Source of the DNA: Rhynchopus sp. YZ270_cl-10
Taxonomy: Eukaryota; Euglenozoa; Diplonemea; Diplonemida; Diplonemidae
Length of the DNA stretch: 64,000 bases
Direction: 5' to 3'
Assembly (NCBI GenBank): GCA_964035575.1
Contig: OZ037847.1
Coordinates: forward strand, 1,138,001 to 1,202,000
Part shown: piece after piece, positions 11,009 to 21,251 of the stretch
Position numbering within the stretch: position 1 is the stretch's first letter
How the letters are laid out: each line of letters starts with the position of its first letter
Made by a program: the position numbers and the translations under genes
Notes under the pieces: model-generated
What the model was told of the DNA's origin: nothing
The model's input: the letters and a program-made list of their open reading frames with translations, nothing else
The model's database searches: none

Positions 11009-11564
11009 AGGGGGGACCCGTCGATTATTTACCTATTTTAATATTTACCTTCGTGTATTATTTACCTTTTTAATGCCAAACATTGTATTATTTACCTTTC
11101 GTGTATTATTTACCTTTTGAATTGGCATTTAATTAATTAATTTTCCGCCCCGCTTTTTTTGGGTGAAGTTCTGAGGCACTGGACGTGTCGCTGAAGCTCT
11201 CAACGTCCAGGTCCAGGCTCGCCACGCTTGCCTCGTCGAGGCCGACGACCATCTCGCAGCGGCCACGGCGCACCTCATCCCACTGGTGGTTCAGCTCTGC
11301 AAGGGTCGAGGCGTTCAACATGACGGCGAGAGGGGTTCCGGGGAGGGGGAAGGGCGGGGTGTGAAAATCTGTTGTGCAGTGAGTCGGGGGTCTAGTGGGT
11401 GTGCATCGAAAACAGGACCGTTTACCCGCAATAGGTCGAACCGTATATTATTTACCTTTTGAATTAATAAAGTCCAAATATTGTATTATTTACCTTCCAT
11501 GTATTATTTACCTTTCGTGTATTATTTACCTTTTCAAAAGGTAAATAATCGACGGGGCCCCCCT
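11009..11564. mobile_element. TTAA-flanked inverted-repeat element (piggyBac-like, non-autonomous)
   Basis: The element is bounded on both sides by TTAA (11005-11008 and 11565-11568), the target-site duplication typical of the piggyBac superfamily. The terminal inverted repeats begin AGGGGGG and continue, after one variable base, with CCCGTCGATTATTTACC. Inside each end are several TATTATTTACCTTT-type subterminal repeats. The centre (about 11150-11400) is GC-rich and unlike the AT-rich ends. It carries a minus-strand frame. No transposase domain is visible, so any movement would depend on a transposase supplied elsewhere. Confidence 0.75.
11133..11321 (-). CDS. 62-codon frame inside the TTAA element, possibly captured host sequence
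   Basis: Reads MLNASTLAELNHQWDEV and then an acidic VESFSDTSSASE segment, ending in the element's own subterminal sequence. The GC-rich, codon-like composition contrasts sharply with the AT-rich ends, and a CT/GC-rich leader precedes its ATG. This is what a captured 5' part of a host gene would look like; a truncated element-encoded protein is the alternative. No family recognised. Confidence 0.35.
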   Translation of the reverse strand: MLNASTLAELNHQWDEVRRGRCEMVVGLDEASVASLDLDVESFSDTSSASELHPKKAGRKIN

Positions 11565-13143
11565 TTAAAAAAACGGCCTTCAGGCGACACCGTGCATAGA
11601 ACCTACCATAGGTAGGTTACTGTTGATACAACATAAAATAAACGGTCAAGTTGCAGACCCGTTCCCCTTCAGCATATTGCGTTTGTTTTTTATTATAAAT
11701 CCAGATATGTGCAAACAAAAATGCCCCAATTATTTTGCATGGAGTGATGTGCAGTATTTGGAAAAAGTTATTGGAAGCAAAAAGTTGCGAGTAGAGAAAA
11801 AAAAAATTTATTCGGCCGACATTGAGTACAGATCTTTATACCAGTAGGTGTACAGTGATTGTTGACACAACGAAAAAAAGTGTCTCCATCTTCCTCTCAT
11901 GTACTTTTTTTTTTCCCTTCTTTTGTTTTGTACTTCTGAACAACGAAATCGAAAGCGATCAAACGTATTTTATTACACCTTATTGGCGACCTTTATTCCT
12001 TCTAAAAAAAAATGTAAAACCAAAAAAAAAAAAAAGAATCATATTTTCCCCTGAAGGTATCTATGCCTTTCAACACCCTTTTCCCAGTTCGGATTGCCTG
12101 CAGATTCCTCTTCGAGACTTGTTCGCACTTTGAATGTCACTCCCTTTTTCTCGTGCACGACACCTATTGAGGGGGGAAAAAATGCTGAGGAGGAGGGTGA
12201 CTACACAGTTTTTTTTTTCCCTTCAGTTTTTCGAAATGAGTTAAAATAAATCCCCCGATTCCGCTCAGTTGTGACTAAAAATTGGGTAAATATAAAGTTT
12301 TGGACCTTGAACAAATATTCGGAATCTAGCTTGCTTTTGCATTCCCAATCGTACAAAGGCCCAACCATATTTATGCAGATGCACAATGAAGCGGTGTCAC
12401 TTTCAACTTCTCTCTCTCTCTCTCCCATGCGGAAAACTAATTTTATTTGGAAAAATACGCCATTTTTTTAAAAAGCCTCAAAAAAACGCTCCTCTTTGTG
12501 GGGGGGTTTTTTTTTGTTCTCATTATTCAGAACACCTTTTATCCACTTTATAGTTGCTTTCGTTTTTATTTTATTTTGGAAAAATTGATAACGTGTAGAG
12601 ACCTCACTTTTTTCTTGAGCTCCACGCAGCCGTTCCTTTTTTTTTATTTGTCAGTGCCTGCGTCCCGGCGTTTGCACTATCAACTTTTATTTCGAAAGAG
12701 TACGGCTTCCTCTTTATCCTTTTTGACAAAAAAACAAAATAAAAATTGTATTGTATGAGAAATCTCAACTTTTTTTTTTTTTTGGCATTTTTTAAACATT
12801 CGTGTAAAACGGTCTAACATATTTACCTACGGTGCACGATGTATTGCGAACAAAAATGAACCCAATTGATTATTTCAACAGCGTGTTAAGGTTTTCGGTG
12901 GGTACCTAACTTAGGGTTCGTTGGGTGTCAAAAAAAAAAATGCATTGTGGATGCGGTATGTGTTCAGTACCATTTGATTACCGTTTGTTTAGGTTGTGCT
13001 TTCCATGATGTGGATATGTTCATCGGAATTCCAGGCTGGGACGAACCCATATAGTCAGGGGTCTTGCTGTGTATAACATTGGCACAAGACCTAGATATGC
13101 ATCACAACCAACCTTCAGGTCAGTGCAATGACTATCATACGGT

Positions 13144-13198
13144 ATAGCTGGCTTGAGGTGAAACCCTAACCAGGCAAGCCCGACATAAGGCCAGCTAT
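13144..13198. repeat. Hairpin
   Basis: Nine-base arms ATAGCTGGC and GCCAGCTAT enclose 37 bases that contain a further GGCTT/AAGCC pairing. A direct repeat, TTCAGGTCAGTGCA, occurs on either side (about 13112 and 13242). Confidence 0.45.
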
Positions 13199-13280
13199 AT
13201 TAGCACCGTCCATAAGTAGTATTGCCGTAAGAAAAAACTTCAGGTCAGTGCAGGTTGCAAGGGCCCATTCGTCTATTCAA

Positions 13281-13343
13281 AGCTCTACTCTATTCCTCTG
13301 ACTAGGTTCCTTTTCTCTCTGATGAACCAGAGATAGTAGAGCT
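13281..13343. repeat. Foldback hairpin
   Basis: AGCTCTACT pairs with AGTAGAGCT, and the inner segments CTCTG/CAGAG and GGTTC/GAACC also pair, giving an imperfect 20-base stem. Confidence 0.45.
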
Positions 13344-13689
13344 CTCTTTTTTTTTCCCTTCGTCTTTTCGTTTCTTCGTTTTGCACTTTCAAATTTCTCT
13401 CTTTTTTTGTATTTCAGTTACACCAGAACGAAAAAGGAAGGGGGGAAAACCAGTGTTTCCGCGACCCAAAAATCGGACGAAGTTCGTCCGGTAGGGGAAA
13501 AAAAAAAAAAAAACTGCCGGACGAAGTTCGTCCGGACGAAGTTCATCCGGGGAGTGGGAAAAATGGGTGGGGAGAGGGCCCGGGGTACATTGTAAAGTGG
13601 ACGAGTGGGGTGCGGCCCCGCAGGGGACGCACCCCACCCCGTATAGAAAAATAAAGGCCTCCCCTCTTTGGCGTCGCGCAGATCTGCGG

Positions 13690-14153
13690 CCGCACTTATG
13701 GTATCCCCCTCTATCATTCCCCTCAAACCCTTTGCGGGTTTGCGCACGGAGTACAGCATTGAACAGCTAGGCAGATTGTACGACCAGTTCTTCACCCCCC
13801 ACAAACTGGCCTACATGCATCACGATGTCGTGGGCGGGGATGCGCTGAAGCCGGTGTACAGCGACACCGCTGAACGGAAGCAGTTCCAGACAGCCAGTAT
13901 TGTGCAGGGGGTTGAATTCAGTGGCCTGTTGGCAGAGTGGCAAGAGCTCAAGTCGGCGTTGAGGGTGTGCACCTCAATGACAACTCTTCATGACGTTCTG
14001 ATGTATGTTGAGCTCAATGAGGAAGGTGACACCGAGTACCCTCAGATGAGGACGTTACTCCGTCTCTTGTTCACTCTTCCTGTGGGTACAAGCACAGCTG
14101 AGCGCTTATTCCACCACCCGCCACGCTTTGTTTTCGAGTATCTCGTAACGTGA
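13690..14153 (+). pseudogene. hAT-type transposase C-terminal fragment
   Basis: An open frame whose end, EYPQMRTLLRLLFTLPVGTS followed by TAERLF, matches the hAT-family dimerisation domain (Y-P-x-L...L-x-x-P-x-x-S/T-x-x-x-E-R-x-F). The frame stops about 15 residues later, and no upstream catalytic core is visible, so this is a truncated relic about 150 residues long. CCGGACGAAGTTCGTCCGG palindromes lie just upstream (about 13480-13555). It shows that hAT elements have been active in this genome, consistent with the element at 17231. Confidence 0.5.
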
Positions 14154-14217
14154 GTTTCTCACCTGTTGTGTCTCACGAAAGACCGTGAGGCGAGACAACT
14201 CCGCCGGAGGCCCCCGA

Positions 14218-14240
14218 CCCGGCGCGCGAAGCGCGCCGGG
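14218..14240. repeat. GC-rich perfect hairpin
   Basis: Ten-base arms CCCGGCGCGC/GCGCGCCGGG with a GAA loop, just downstream of the hAT relic. Similar GCGC...GAAGC palindromes occur in 63.2-63.9 kb, suggesting a shared repeat family. Confidence 0.5.
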
Positions 14241-14992
14241 CTCGACCTGTATTGTGTTAAGCACTAGTAAAAAAAAAATTTTTGGGGGGGGGGAAAAAAA
14301 CTCGTCCGCCCCCTTCGAAAACACCGGAAGAACGCGGAAACCCTGGGGAAAACACAAAAAAAAAAAAAAAAGGAAAACGGTCGCAAAGAGGGTTCGTCTT
14401 CTTTGCATCACTCTGTAATAGATGTAGAGGTGGCGTGCTCGAAGTATCTCAGCTTTTGGGTTTCCATTTTGTTGTAGATGCTCTGTCTTATGATTTTGCA
14501 TCCGTTACTTTGGTTCATTGATTGAGTTGCAAAACGACGTGTTTCAAGACACCAATACAGCAAAAGAAAACAAAAAAAAAAATGGATACTTTCTCGAGGA
14601 CCAGTATCGTCTACATTTATATCAGTACAATGCGCACGGAACCCCTTTGGTAGGTGATTGTCGCTCCAAAAAAGGGATTGGTTATTTCTGATTTTTTTCT
14701 TCTTTTTTTACACCTTCCCCCATGCAGGCCCGGGAAACGCGATATCTATATGGCCCGATTTTTTGCCTCATTACAAATACCCCCATTCCCTTTCCCATTC
14801 CCGCCTCTCGTCTTTCCTAAAAAGAGCTACGGAAAACGGGGATAGCGTGTTCTGTCATATGACAAACACCTATCAACTCCTATCCCGTGTTTTTTTTTCT
14901 TTTTTTTTTTTCCCCTTCTTTTTTTGCAACGTTTTTGCAACGTCTCACATAAAAAAAAAATAATTAAAAAAATGAAAATGGCGCTTGCAAGG

Positions 14993-15030
14993 TGGCAACT
15001 GCACTATTCAACAATTTATTCGCAAAAAAA
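14993..15030 (+). repeat. Dispersed repeat C, copy 2
   Basis: GGCAACTGCACT, then CAACAATTTATT and an A-run; partner of 6310-6345. It lies just before a stem-loop element. Confidence 0.45.
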
Positions 15031-15065
15031 AAAAAAAAAGTAACGAACCACCAAACGAAACCTTG

Positions 15066-15110
15066 AAGGCGACTAAGCAAACGCGAGGCTTAGATGCATC
15101 TTCTTTTTAA
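15066..15110 (+). repeat. Recurrent 3'-gap element, copy 6
   Basis: GAAGGCGA, perfect stem CTAAGC/GCTTAG with loop AAACGCGAG, then a diverged ATGCATCTTCTTTTT tail. Confidence 0.65.
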
Positions 15111-15307
15111 AAAAAAAGACTTCCTCGAGAAACCATTTATTATTTTTCTCCACCCACCCCCTCCCCGTACACGTATTCCATCTTCAATATTTCACCCTAT
15201 CACCTGCTCGAAGCAGACAAAAAAAATGTTTTTTTTCTTCTTCTTCGAAATACTTTTTTGCTCCCGTTGTCTGATTGTATTTTGTTGGTTTTGTTTGTTA
15301 ATCTGGG

Positions 15308-15461
15308 CACGGTGGACTAGTCAGGAGACTAGTTCACCGTACTACTACCGTCCAAATAACCAGTGTTTTACGACTAGTGTTACACCAGTAACACTACTAG
15401 TTTAGCACTAGTTGTCACGACTGGTGGTTCCACTAGCAGTCCCTCTGACTAGTTCACCGTG
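15308..15461. mobile_element. 154-base foldback element
   Basis: Ends CACGGTGGACTAGTCAG and, inverted, CACGGTGAACTAGTCAG (one mismatch). The interior is a string of ACTAGT/CTAGTG half-palindromes. No open frame and no convincing target duplication, so the family is undetermined. Confidence 0.6.
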
Positions 15462-15493
15462 GGGTTGGGTTGTGGGGGAGGGTGGGATATTTG

Positions 15494-15525
15494 AAGGTGA
15501 CTTCATCTCATAAACTTTTCTTTAT
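15494..15525 (+). repeat. Recurrent 3'-gap element, copy 7 (no hairpin)
   Basis: GAAGGTGACTTCATCTCATA followed by AACTTTTCTTT. The lead is joined directly to the tail with the stem missing; closest to copy 1. Confidence 0.5.
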
Positions 15526-15551
15526 ATTTTTTAGCAAAATTGCTTTGTTGT

Positions 15552-15598
15552 GGTGCCTAACCATGTGTGCTTAGGTTCATATCAACATCCTTTTATTT
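15552..15598 (+). repeat. Recurrent 3'-gap element, copy 8
   Basis: GGTGCCTAACCATGTGTGCT then TAGGTTCATATCAAC and a T-rich tract, only about 30 bases after copy 7. Confidence 0.55.
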
Positions 15599-16394
15599 AA
15601 TTTGCGACATGCAATCACTGTGTTATGGCGTTCTGCACTCGACCGAATTTTTCGTTGCGACAAGGTGTTTCTTTTGTGCCGAGCTTAAGATTTTTGCTGT
15701 CTGCGTTTTTTTTTTTTTCTTCTTCTTCTTTTTTCTCCCCCCTTCTTCCTTTTCAACTTTTCTTTCTATTTTTAAACAATGTGCGCGCCTGTTGGACTCG
15801 GCCACCCTTTTCAATTTTTTTTTTTTTTTAATTTTGTATATTTTTAGGTGAGTTCATTTGGGGATTTGCATTTTTTTTTTTTTTTGTCCAAAAGAGTGCC
15901 TTTTTTCTTTTCCTTTTTCTTTCTTTTCTTCAAGATGTGCATGTACGAGAGAGAGAGACGTTCATCTTGTTCTGGTCGGGCCGACTGGCCGGGTGGAAAA
16001 TGAGAGCAAACATGCAGTGCAGCAATGTCACATAATTCCCCCGACCAGGCTGCCCTACCTACCCACCTACCCACCTACCCACCTACTCCCTCCCCTAAAC
16101 AACAACAAAAAATCCACACTTATTTCCCCCCCCTCTCCCGTCCTGGTTGTTTTTTTTTTTTATTTCCCGACCCCGTTTTTTTCCTCTTTTTTCTTCACAC
16201 ATTCAAAATAAGGTTGTGATCACCATCGACCTATTGCACCTATTGCTTGGAGGTTGCAATGACATGGGTTTTTCTTTTTTTTTCTTTTTTTTTTTTTTCC
16301 GAGAAAAAAAAGATACTCACGTCATTATATCGTTCCTGAAGTAGTGTAGACACACTGAGGATGTGCTCTGCCGTACAAAAAAAAAAAAGAAATG

Positions 16395-16436
16395 GATAGT
16401 GAAGGCGGTACACCAAACCAACAGATTATCAAAAAT
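16395..16436 (+). repeat. Dispersed repeat D, copy 1
   Basis: GATAGT, GGCGG, and ACACCAAACCAACAGATT, recurring at 19166-19210 with small changes. Confidence 0.45.
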
Positions 16437-16802
16437 GGGACAGTATTAGAGTGTACCATTGGTAGTCAATGTTTTTTTTTTTTTCAATGGATGACCGACA
16501 CCTCCCCTTTTTGCCAGTTGTGTGCACTTTTTGGGAAGGTAACTTCCTCTTTAACCCGACTCCATTTTCTTGGAGCTTCCGGGATCGTACATGCTCCGTT
16601 CCCTAAAGGGAACGGTCTTTTGTTTTGTTCTTTTTTCGTAAAAGAAAAGGGAGATATTTTAAAAGAATGTCGTATGTTCTTATGGGCTTCGCCTGTACCG
16701 TGGCATCTTCTTGTTTCTTTGCGCCAGGTATGTGGCAAATGAGGCCTTCTTGGAAGTAACGCTTTTGGTGTGATGTCAACTCTCTCCTGTCATCTTTTCT
16801 TC

Positions 16803-16856
16803 AAGGTGACTAAGCATGAGAGGCTTAGGTTCATCTTATAACGTTTCTTTTCTTCT
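16803..16856 (+). repeat. Recurrent 3'-gap element, copy 9 (type copy)
   Basis: AAGGTGA, six-base stem CTAAGC/GCTTAG, loop ATGAGAG, tail GTTCATCTTATAACG and TTTCTTTTCTTCT. I use it as the family type. Confidence 0.75.
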
Positions 16857-17230
16857 GGGTACATTTAGTGCACCCTAATATACCTTCTACTCAGTAGAAT
16901 AGTTAGTATATGAAACAATTTTCTTCTGTCGGGGAGGTTTTCCCCGTTTTTTTTTTTATAAAGTTTTTTTTCTTTGTCTAAGCCTCCTGTATGGCTGGTA
17001 TATGCTTTTAAAACTGTTAAAAGAATGTCTGAATGACAGCTCCGCCAGAGTATCAAAAATGAATACTGGTAGAGTGTTTGTGGTTTTGCACAAAAAAAAT
17101 TTTTTTTTTGTCGTCGTTGTTTTATTTTTCTTTTTTTTTTTTGGATCAAAACGGGTTTGCCGAGGGAAGTGGATTGCACCGTACCCTGAACTAGAAGCGT
17201 CTTCATGCTTTCACCCCTTCGCTTCCCCCC

Positions 17231-17721
17231 CAGACTGCAGACTAAGAAATCATTTAATTAATTACAATACCCACCCGATTTTTTTTGAAAATGGGCCCCA
17301 CGTATAAGTAACCGGGCTCATATTTCTCAAAATTTAAGTGGTCAAAAAATTGTCCAATTTTCGAGATTGACCCCACTACTGCACGGGCGGATCCCAAAAA
17401 TGCAAATAAGGACCCTTTTCCACAACCTTCCTTCACCCCACCTGTAGGGTAACCGAAAGTGAAGTCAATATTACAAACCCGGATTTTGAGGAAATTTTTG
17501 GCCGAAAATGGGCCCCAGCTATTAGTGACCGGGCTCATATTGTCCAAAATTTAAGTCATTAAAATTTTATCCATTTTTTCAGATTGACCCCACCACTGAC
17601 TGGGATCGGCCCAAAAATGCAAATAACGGCGTTTTCGCCTGCATTGTTTGTTACGAAACCCCGTGCAGACTAGCATTTAATTAATTAATTACCAGACCCC
17701 CAATCCTTAGTCTGCAGACTG
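17231..17721. mobile_element. hAT-like non-autonomous element
   Basis: Flanked by a perfect 8-base direct repeat TTCCCCCC (17223-17230 and 17722-17729), the duplication length typical of hAT transposons. The ends are CAGACTGCAGACTAAG and, inverted, CAGTCTGCAGACTAAG, followed by ATTAATTA stretches. The interior holds two diverged tandem copies of a segment of about 150 bases (near 17275 and 17490) sharing GAAAATGGGCCCC, ACCGGGCTCATATT and CCCAAAAATGCAAATAA. No coding capacity. The low-complexity flank weakens the duplication evidence slightly. Confidence 0.75.
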
Positions 17722-17959
17722 TTCCCCCCCCCCCTTTTTCTTTTATCGTGAGGCACAGAAAGAAAAACCACTGATTTTCACCTCAGCGGGCGTTCCTTTC
17801 TTTGCCTTTCCCTCTCTGGAAACAGATGTTATGATACTTATTTGGGACCATTTTTTTTATATATCAAAACGAGTTGTATGTTATTTTTTTTTACCATCTA
17901 AAAAAAAAAAACTAATCGCAACATGAATACACATAGTCTTTCCATGGAGGTGTTTCCTT

Positions 17960-18010
17960 AGGTGACTTAAGTGTTGGCTTAGGTTTACCGGATTAGCCTA
18001 TCTTTCTCTC
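17960..18010 (+). repeat. Recurrent 3'-gap element, copy 10
   Basis: AGGTGACTTAAG, short loop, GGCTTAGGTTTACC, then a CTTTCTCTCTC tract. Confidence 0.6.
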
Positions 18011-18573
18011 TCTTTTGCTTTCCTTTTGTAGTTTTCTGTAGTTCTTCGGGGAGGGGTGAACGACCCCCAATTATCTGTCGTTTTGTATTGAGAATAATAA
18101 AAATAGTTAAAGATGGAGGTCCATATACAATCCATCCTAAGTTTTTTTACTTGCTTTCTTTTTTTTTTCCAGTGCTTGCGTCCGCCGATGAACCGGTGAG
18201 GTGTTCAACTGTTCATTTTTTCCCTCCTTTCCTACCTTTTAACAAATAAAGGGACCTTCTCTTGGGAGATCCTTAGGTTCTTAGGTTCTTACCCTTTTCT
18301 CTTTGTGCACTACATTTTTTTACTTTGTCTTTAAAAAAGGAGAATATCTAAAAAAAAGTGTCTGCATTTTTTCCCGTATTTCGCGCCCACATCTGGATAG
18401 GAGAAAAGGATAGCAGGTCGGGAATACCGCACCCTCCCGCCTTGGAGTTCAGAAGGTCGGGGGGAAAAGGGTGGAGAGAAGAAGCAGGGTTTTTTTAAAG
18501 AGTCTTTTTTTTTTTTTTCAGTATGATAGCCTTCGGGCGATGTTTGCGTTTACAACAAAAAGCTACCTACCTC

Positions 18574-18805
18574 CATACTTCGTAGTCCGCCGGAGTCTTA
18601 CTTGAGTTGAGAGTGACTAAGCGGACTTTGAGAAATTATGGCCGACTTTCAAAGTCTGCCATAGTTTGTCTCAAAGTCCGCCAAAATGGACGGACTTGGC
18701 GGACTCGGGCCGAGTCTGGGTGGACTCAGTCAAAACTCCGTCTCAACTCGGGCGGGGTCTTGGTGCAATTTATTTTTGGCGGGCTCAGGCGGACTACGAA
18801 GTATG
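18574..18805. mobile_element. 232-base foldback element with 18-base terminal repeats
   Basis: Perfect ends CATACTTCGTAGTCCGCC and its complement. The flanks share TACCTC directly outside each end, a 6-base target-duplication candidate. The body repeats GGACTTTGAG/CTCAAAGTCC and CTCGGGC motifs in both orientations, so the whole unit can fold back. An open frame across it is incidental. Confidence 0.7.
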
Positions 18806-19165
18806 TACCTCGAGTAGGTGATGTGTTGACACGACACAAATAGCTATCTATGCATCAACCCTACGTATAAGCTGCACACTCCTACGCAGCTTACTACCAG
18901 CTTGGTGTATTTTTCTTCCTTTTAATGCGTACAGTTTCCCCGTGTGATTACCATGTCATGTGCGAAATATTAGTTTTTGAAGGGTGTATTGAAAGCCCTT
19001 GAGGTCAATGTGTGGGCGTCATTGTGCAATATGAACTTCACATATTTTTTTCTCTCTTTTTGGTGTGTTCTGCCATCAGTTTGGATGCCGTGTGCGTGTT
19101 CATGCATAACGGTAGAAACTAATGATTTGGATATAAACAAAAAGACAAAAAAAAGCAATAGTGAT

Positions 19166-19210
19166 GATAGTCTGAATGGCGGCTACACTAAACCAACAGA
19201 TTCTATAAAA
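19166..19210 (+). repeat. Dispersed repeat D, copy 2
   Basis: GATAGT, GGCGG, CTACACTAAACCAACAGATT and an A-run; partner of 16395-16436. Confidence 0.45.
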
Positions 19211-21167
19211 AAAGGTCAGCCAATTGTCGATACGATGACAAAAGAAAAAACAACCAAAACCCTTAAAAGGGCAAACCACTATATCTAGCTCTCCTGTCTT
19301 TCTTTCTTTTCTTTTTGTGCAATTCATTTTTCTCTCTCTTTTTTTTTTTTCTGACTCCAAAACGTTTTGTTTCCTTTATTCTACATGCCCTTGTTTGGGG
19401 TGGTGTTATTACCTTCTACCTGATGTGATTCAAAAGAATGTTGACCCTCAAAATGAATCAAAAATTTGCTTTTACAAAGCGTGGCATTTGGTGGCTATAG
19501 TTTTTTTTTTAGTCCAACGATGTATCAAAATAATCGACGAAACCAACCAAAATAGCAACCCAACCAAGTGGGTTGGTGGGAAAAGGTATAGACAGAAGAG
19601 TGTGCATTTCAAAAATGTTCAAACTTCTTTTATTTATCCCGAAGAATCTTGCTTTAAAGGAGAAATAGTATTTACCGGGTACGGTCGCCAAATCATCCCT
19701 CAAACAGGAGGATTTTGTGCAATCAACGAAAACAACTTTACCTACCCGATACTACTATTTTTTTTTATCTTTACTCTGTAAGCGACCAACCAGGATTGGT
19801 TCGAAGTACTGGCCTCCTTGCAGTGATGTGTGGACACATGACGTGCATTCATCTTTACAACATTTCTTTTTTTCTTCTTCTTCTTCTTCTCTTCGTGTGC
19901 TTGACCACAACCCATAGGGGAATACAAGGAACCACCAGCGACGTGGTCCCCTCAGTTTCATGACAAGATTGTTGATGTCAAAAAATCATCACAAAATGAC
20001 GACAGCCCCCGACTGGGGTTTTTTCTTCTCTCGCTTCCTTTCCCCCGATACAATAGTTACCACTAGCCTGCCGAAAAGTCCCAATTATCTTTCCAGTTTT
20101 GCCTTCTCGTTTTCTCTATGTGTTTGTGTTTGAGTTCCTTTGAAGACAACAGAAACGTGTGTTCTGAGGTTTATTTTTTTTTTTTTGGTCCAACACCGAC
20201 GATTAAAAAGTGGTATAGTGACTGTGTGTCTGACTCTTTGTATCGCAATGCATTTCTTATTGATACAGTCAAGACTTTAAAAAAAGCACAATACTTAGTT
20301 ATACAACAACTTCCTTTCTTTGGTGTGGGGTGGCGTTATATCTCTCACTCTTTTTATATGTGCCCCACCCCACTCGTTCAGTTTCTCTCGTTTTTTTCCT
20401 ACTGTTTCGACGACATCAAAAGTAACATTTTCTTTTTAAAACAACACCATCCGCACAGAGCTGTGTGGACTAAACCCTTCTCCCCCCTACCCCCCCCCCC
20501 CCCCAAAGAAATACAAATTTGTATTCTTGCTTTGGGGTAAAAAAGAAACGACATTCTTGTATTGACAAAATTGAGGACAGTTACCTTAGTTATCTCATGG
20601 TGGGTATCTCAACCTCAGGCGATTGTCGACAAAAAAAAAAAATTCCTTTTTTTTCTTTTCTTTTCTCACCATAACAAAGAACTTTAAAAGCACTGAAAGG
20701 CTCCTTATACAATTATTGCGAAAAAGTAAACCGGAAACTATTAAAGTTTGCGCATCGCTTTGCTTAAGGATCTAAAAAAGCAAAAAAAAAAAAAAAGCAC
20801 ATTAACAAAGAGTGCAAAACATAAAACCATTTTCAAAAACAAAATCCTCTAACAAAGAACGAAAAAGGGCGTTTTCACAAAAAAAGCGCTGCGTAGAAAG
20901 ACCCCTCTAAGAGAAAACCCTGGGGGTTTTAGAGGGAAAAACAGAGTTGTTTTTTTCTTTTCTTTTCTCAACACAAAAAAGGAGGGGTCACATTGTTTTT
21001 TTTTTTTACCTTTCCATCTTTGCCACCCCACTCTTGCTTTTGCCATACAGCATGACAACTTTCGCAACAGAAATTCAATTCTTTTCTTCCCCTCCAGCTT
21101 TTTTTTTGATTTCTCCTCTTCCCACTAGCCCCCCTCTTCAACCTAACCCCCTAAGGGTACACAAACA

Positions 21168-21230
21168 AAGTGTTTAGTATAGTGGAGCACACTCTAGGGT
21201 GGCTATACTAATACAACCAAGTTTTCAAAC
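21168..21230 (+). repeat. Dispersed repeat B, copy 2 (VPS50 leader)
   Basis: Lies 22 bases before the VPS50 start. The arms TTAGTATAG and CTATACTAA pair perfectly around TGGAGCACACTCTAGGGTGG. In copy 1 one arm base differs. A 17-base G tract separates it from the start codon. Confidence 0.7.
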
Positions 21231-21251
21231 AAAGGGGGGGGGGGGGGGGGA

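Larger units (their letters stand above)
7802..21251. other. 13-kb gene desert rich in short transposable elements
   Basis: No host protein gene is supported here; open frames are short, low in complexity and dominated by poly-F/K runs from T/A tracts. What can be seen is listed separately: six or seven stem-loop elements, a TTAA-flanked element (11009), a hAT transposase scrap (13690), foldbacks (8729, 13144, 13281, 15308), a hAT-like element (17231), a foldback element (18574) and dispersed repeats. The stem-loop elements elsewhere follow genes, so their presence here raises the possibility of unrecognised non-coding transcription units. Confidence 0.6.

Noticed and set aside
16392-16742. 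116-codon + frame in the gene desert
   Set aside because: Begins within dispersed repeat D and contains a poly-F run; no motif.
19317-19781. 154-codon + frame
   Set aside because: Phe-rich start and end from T tracts, no motif, and a dispersed repeat lies just upstream.
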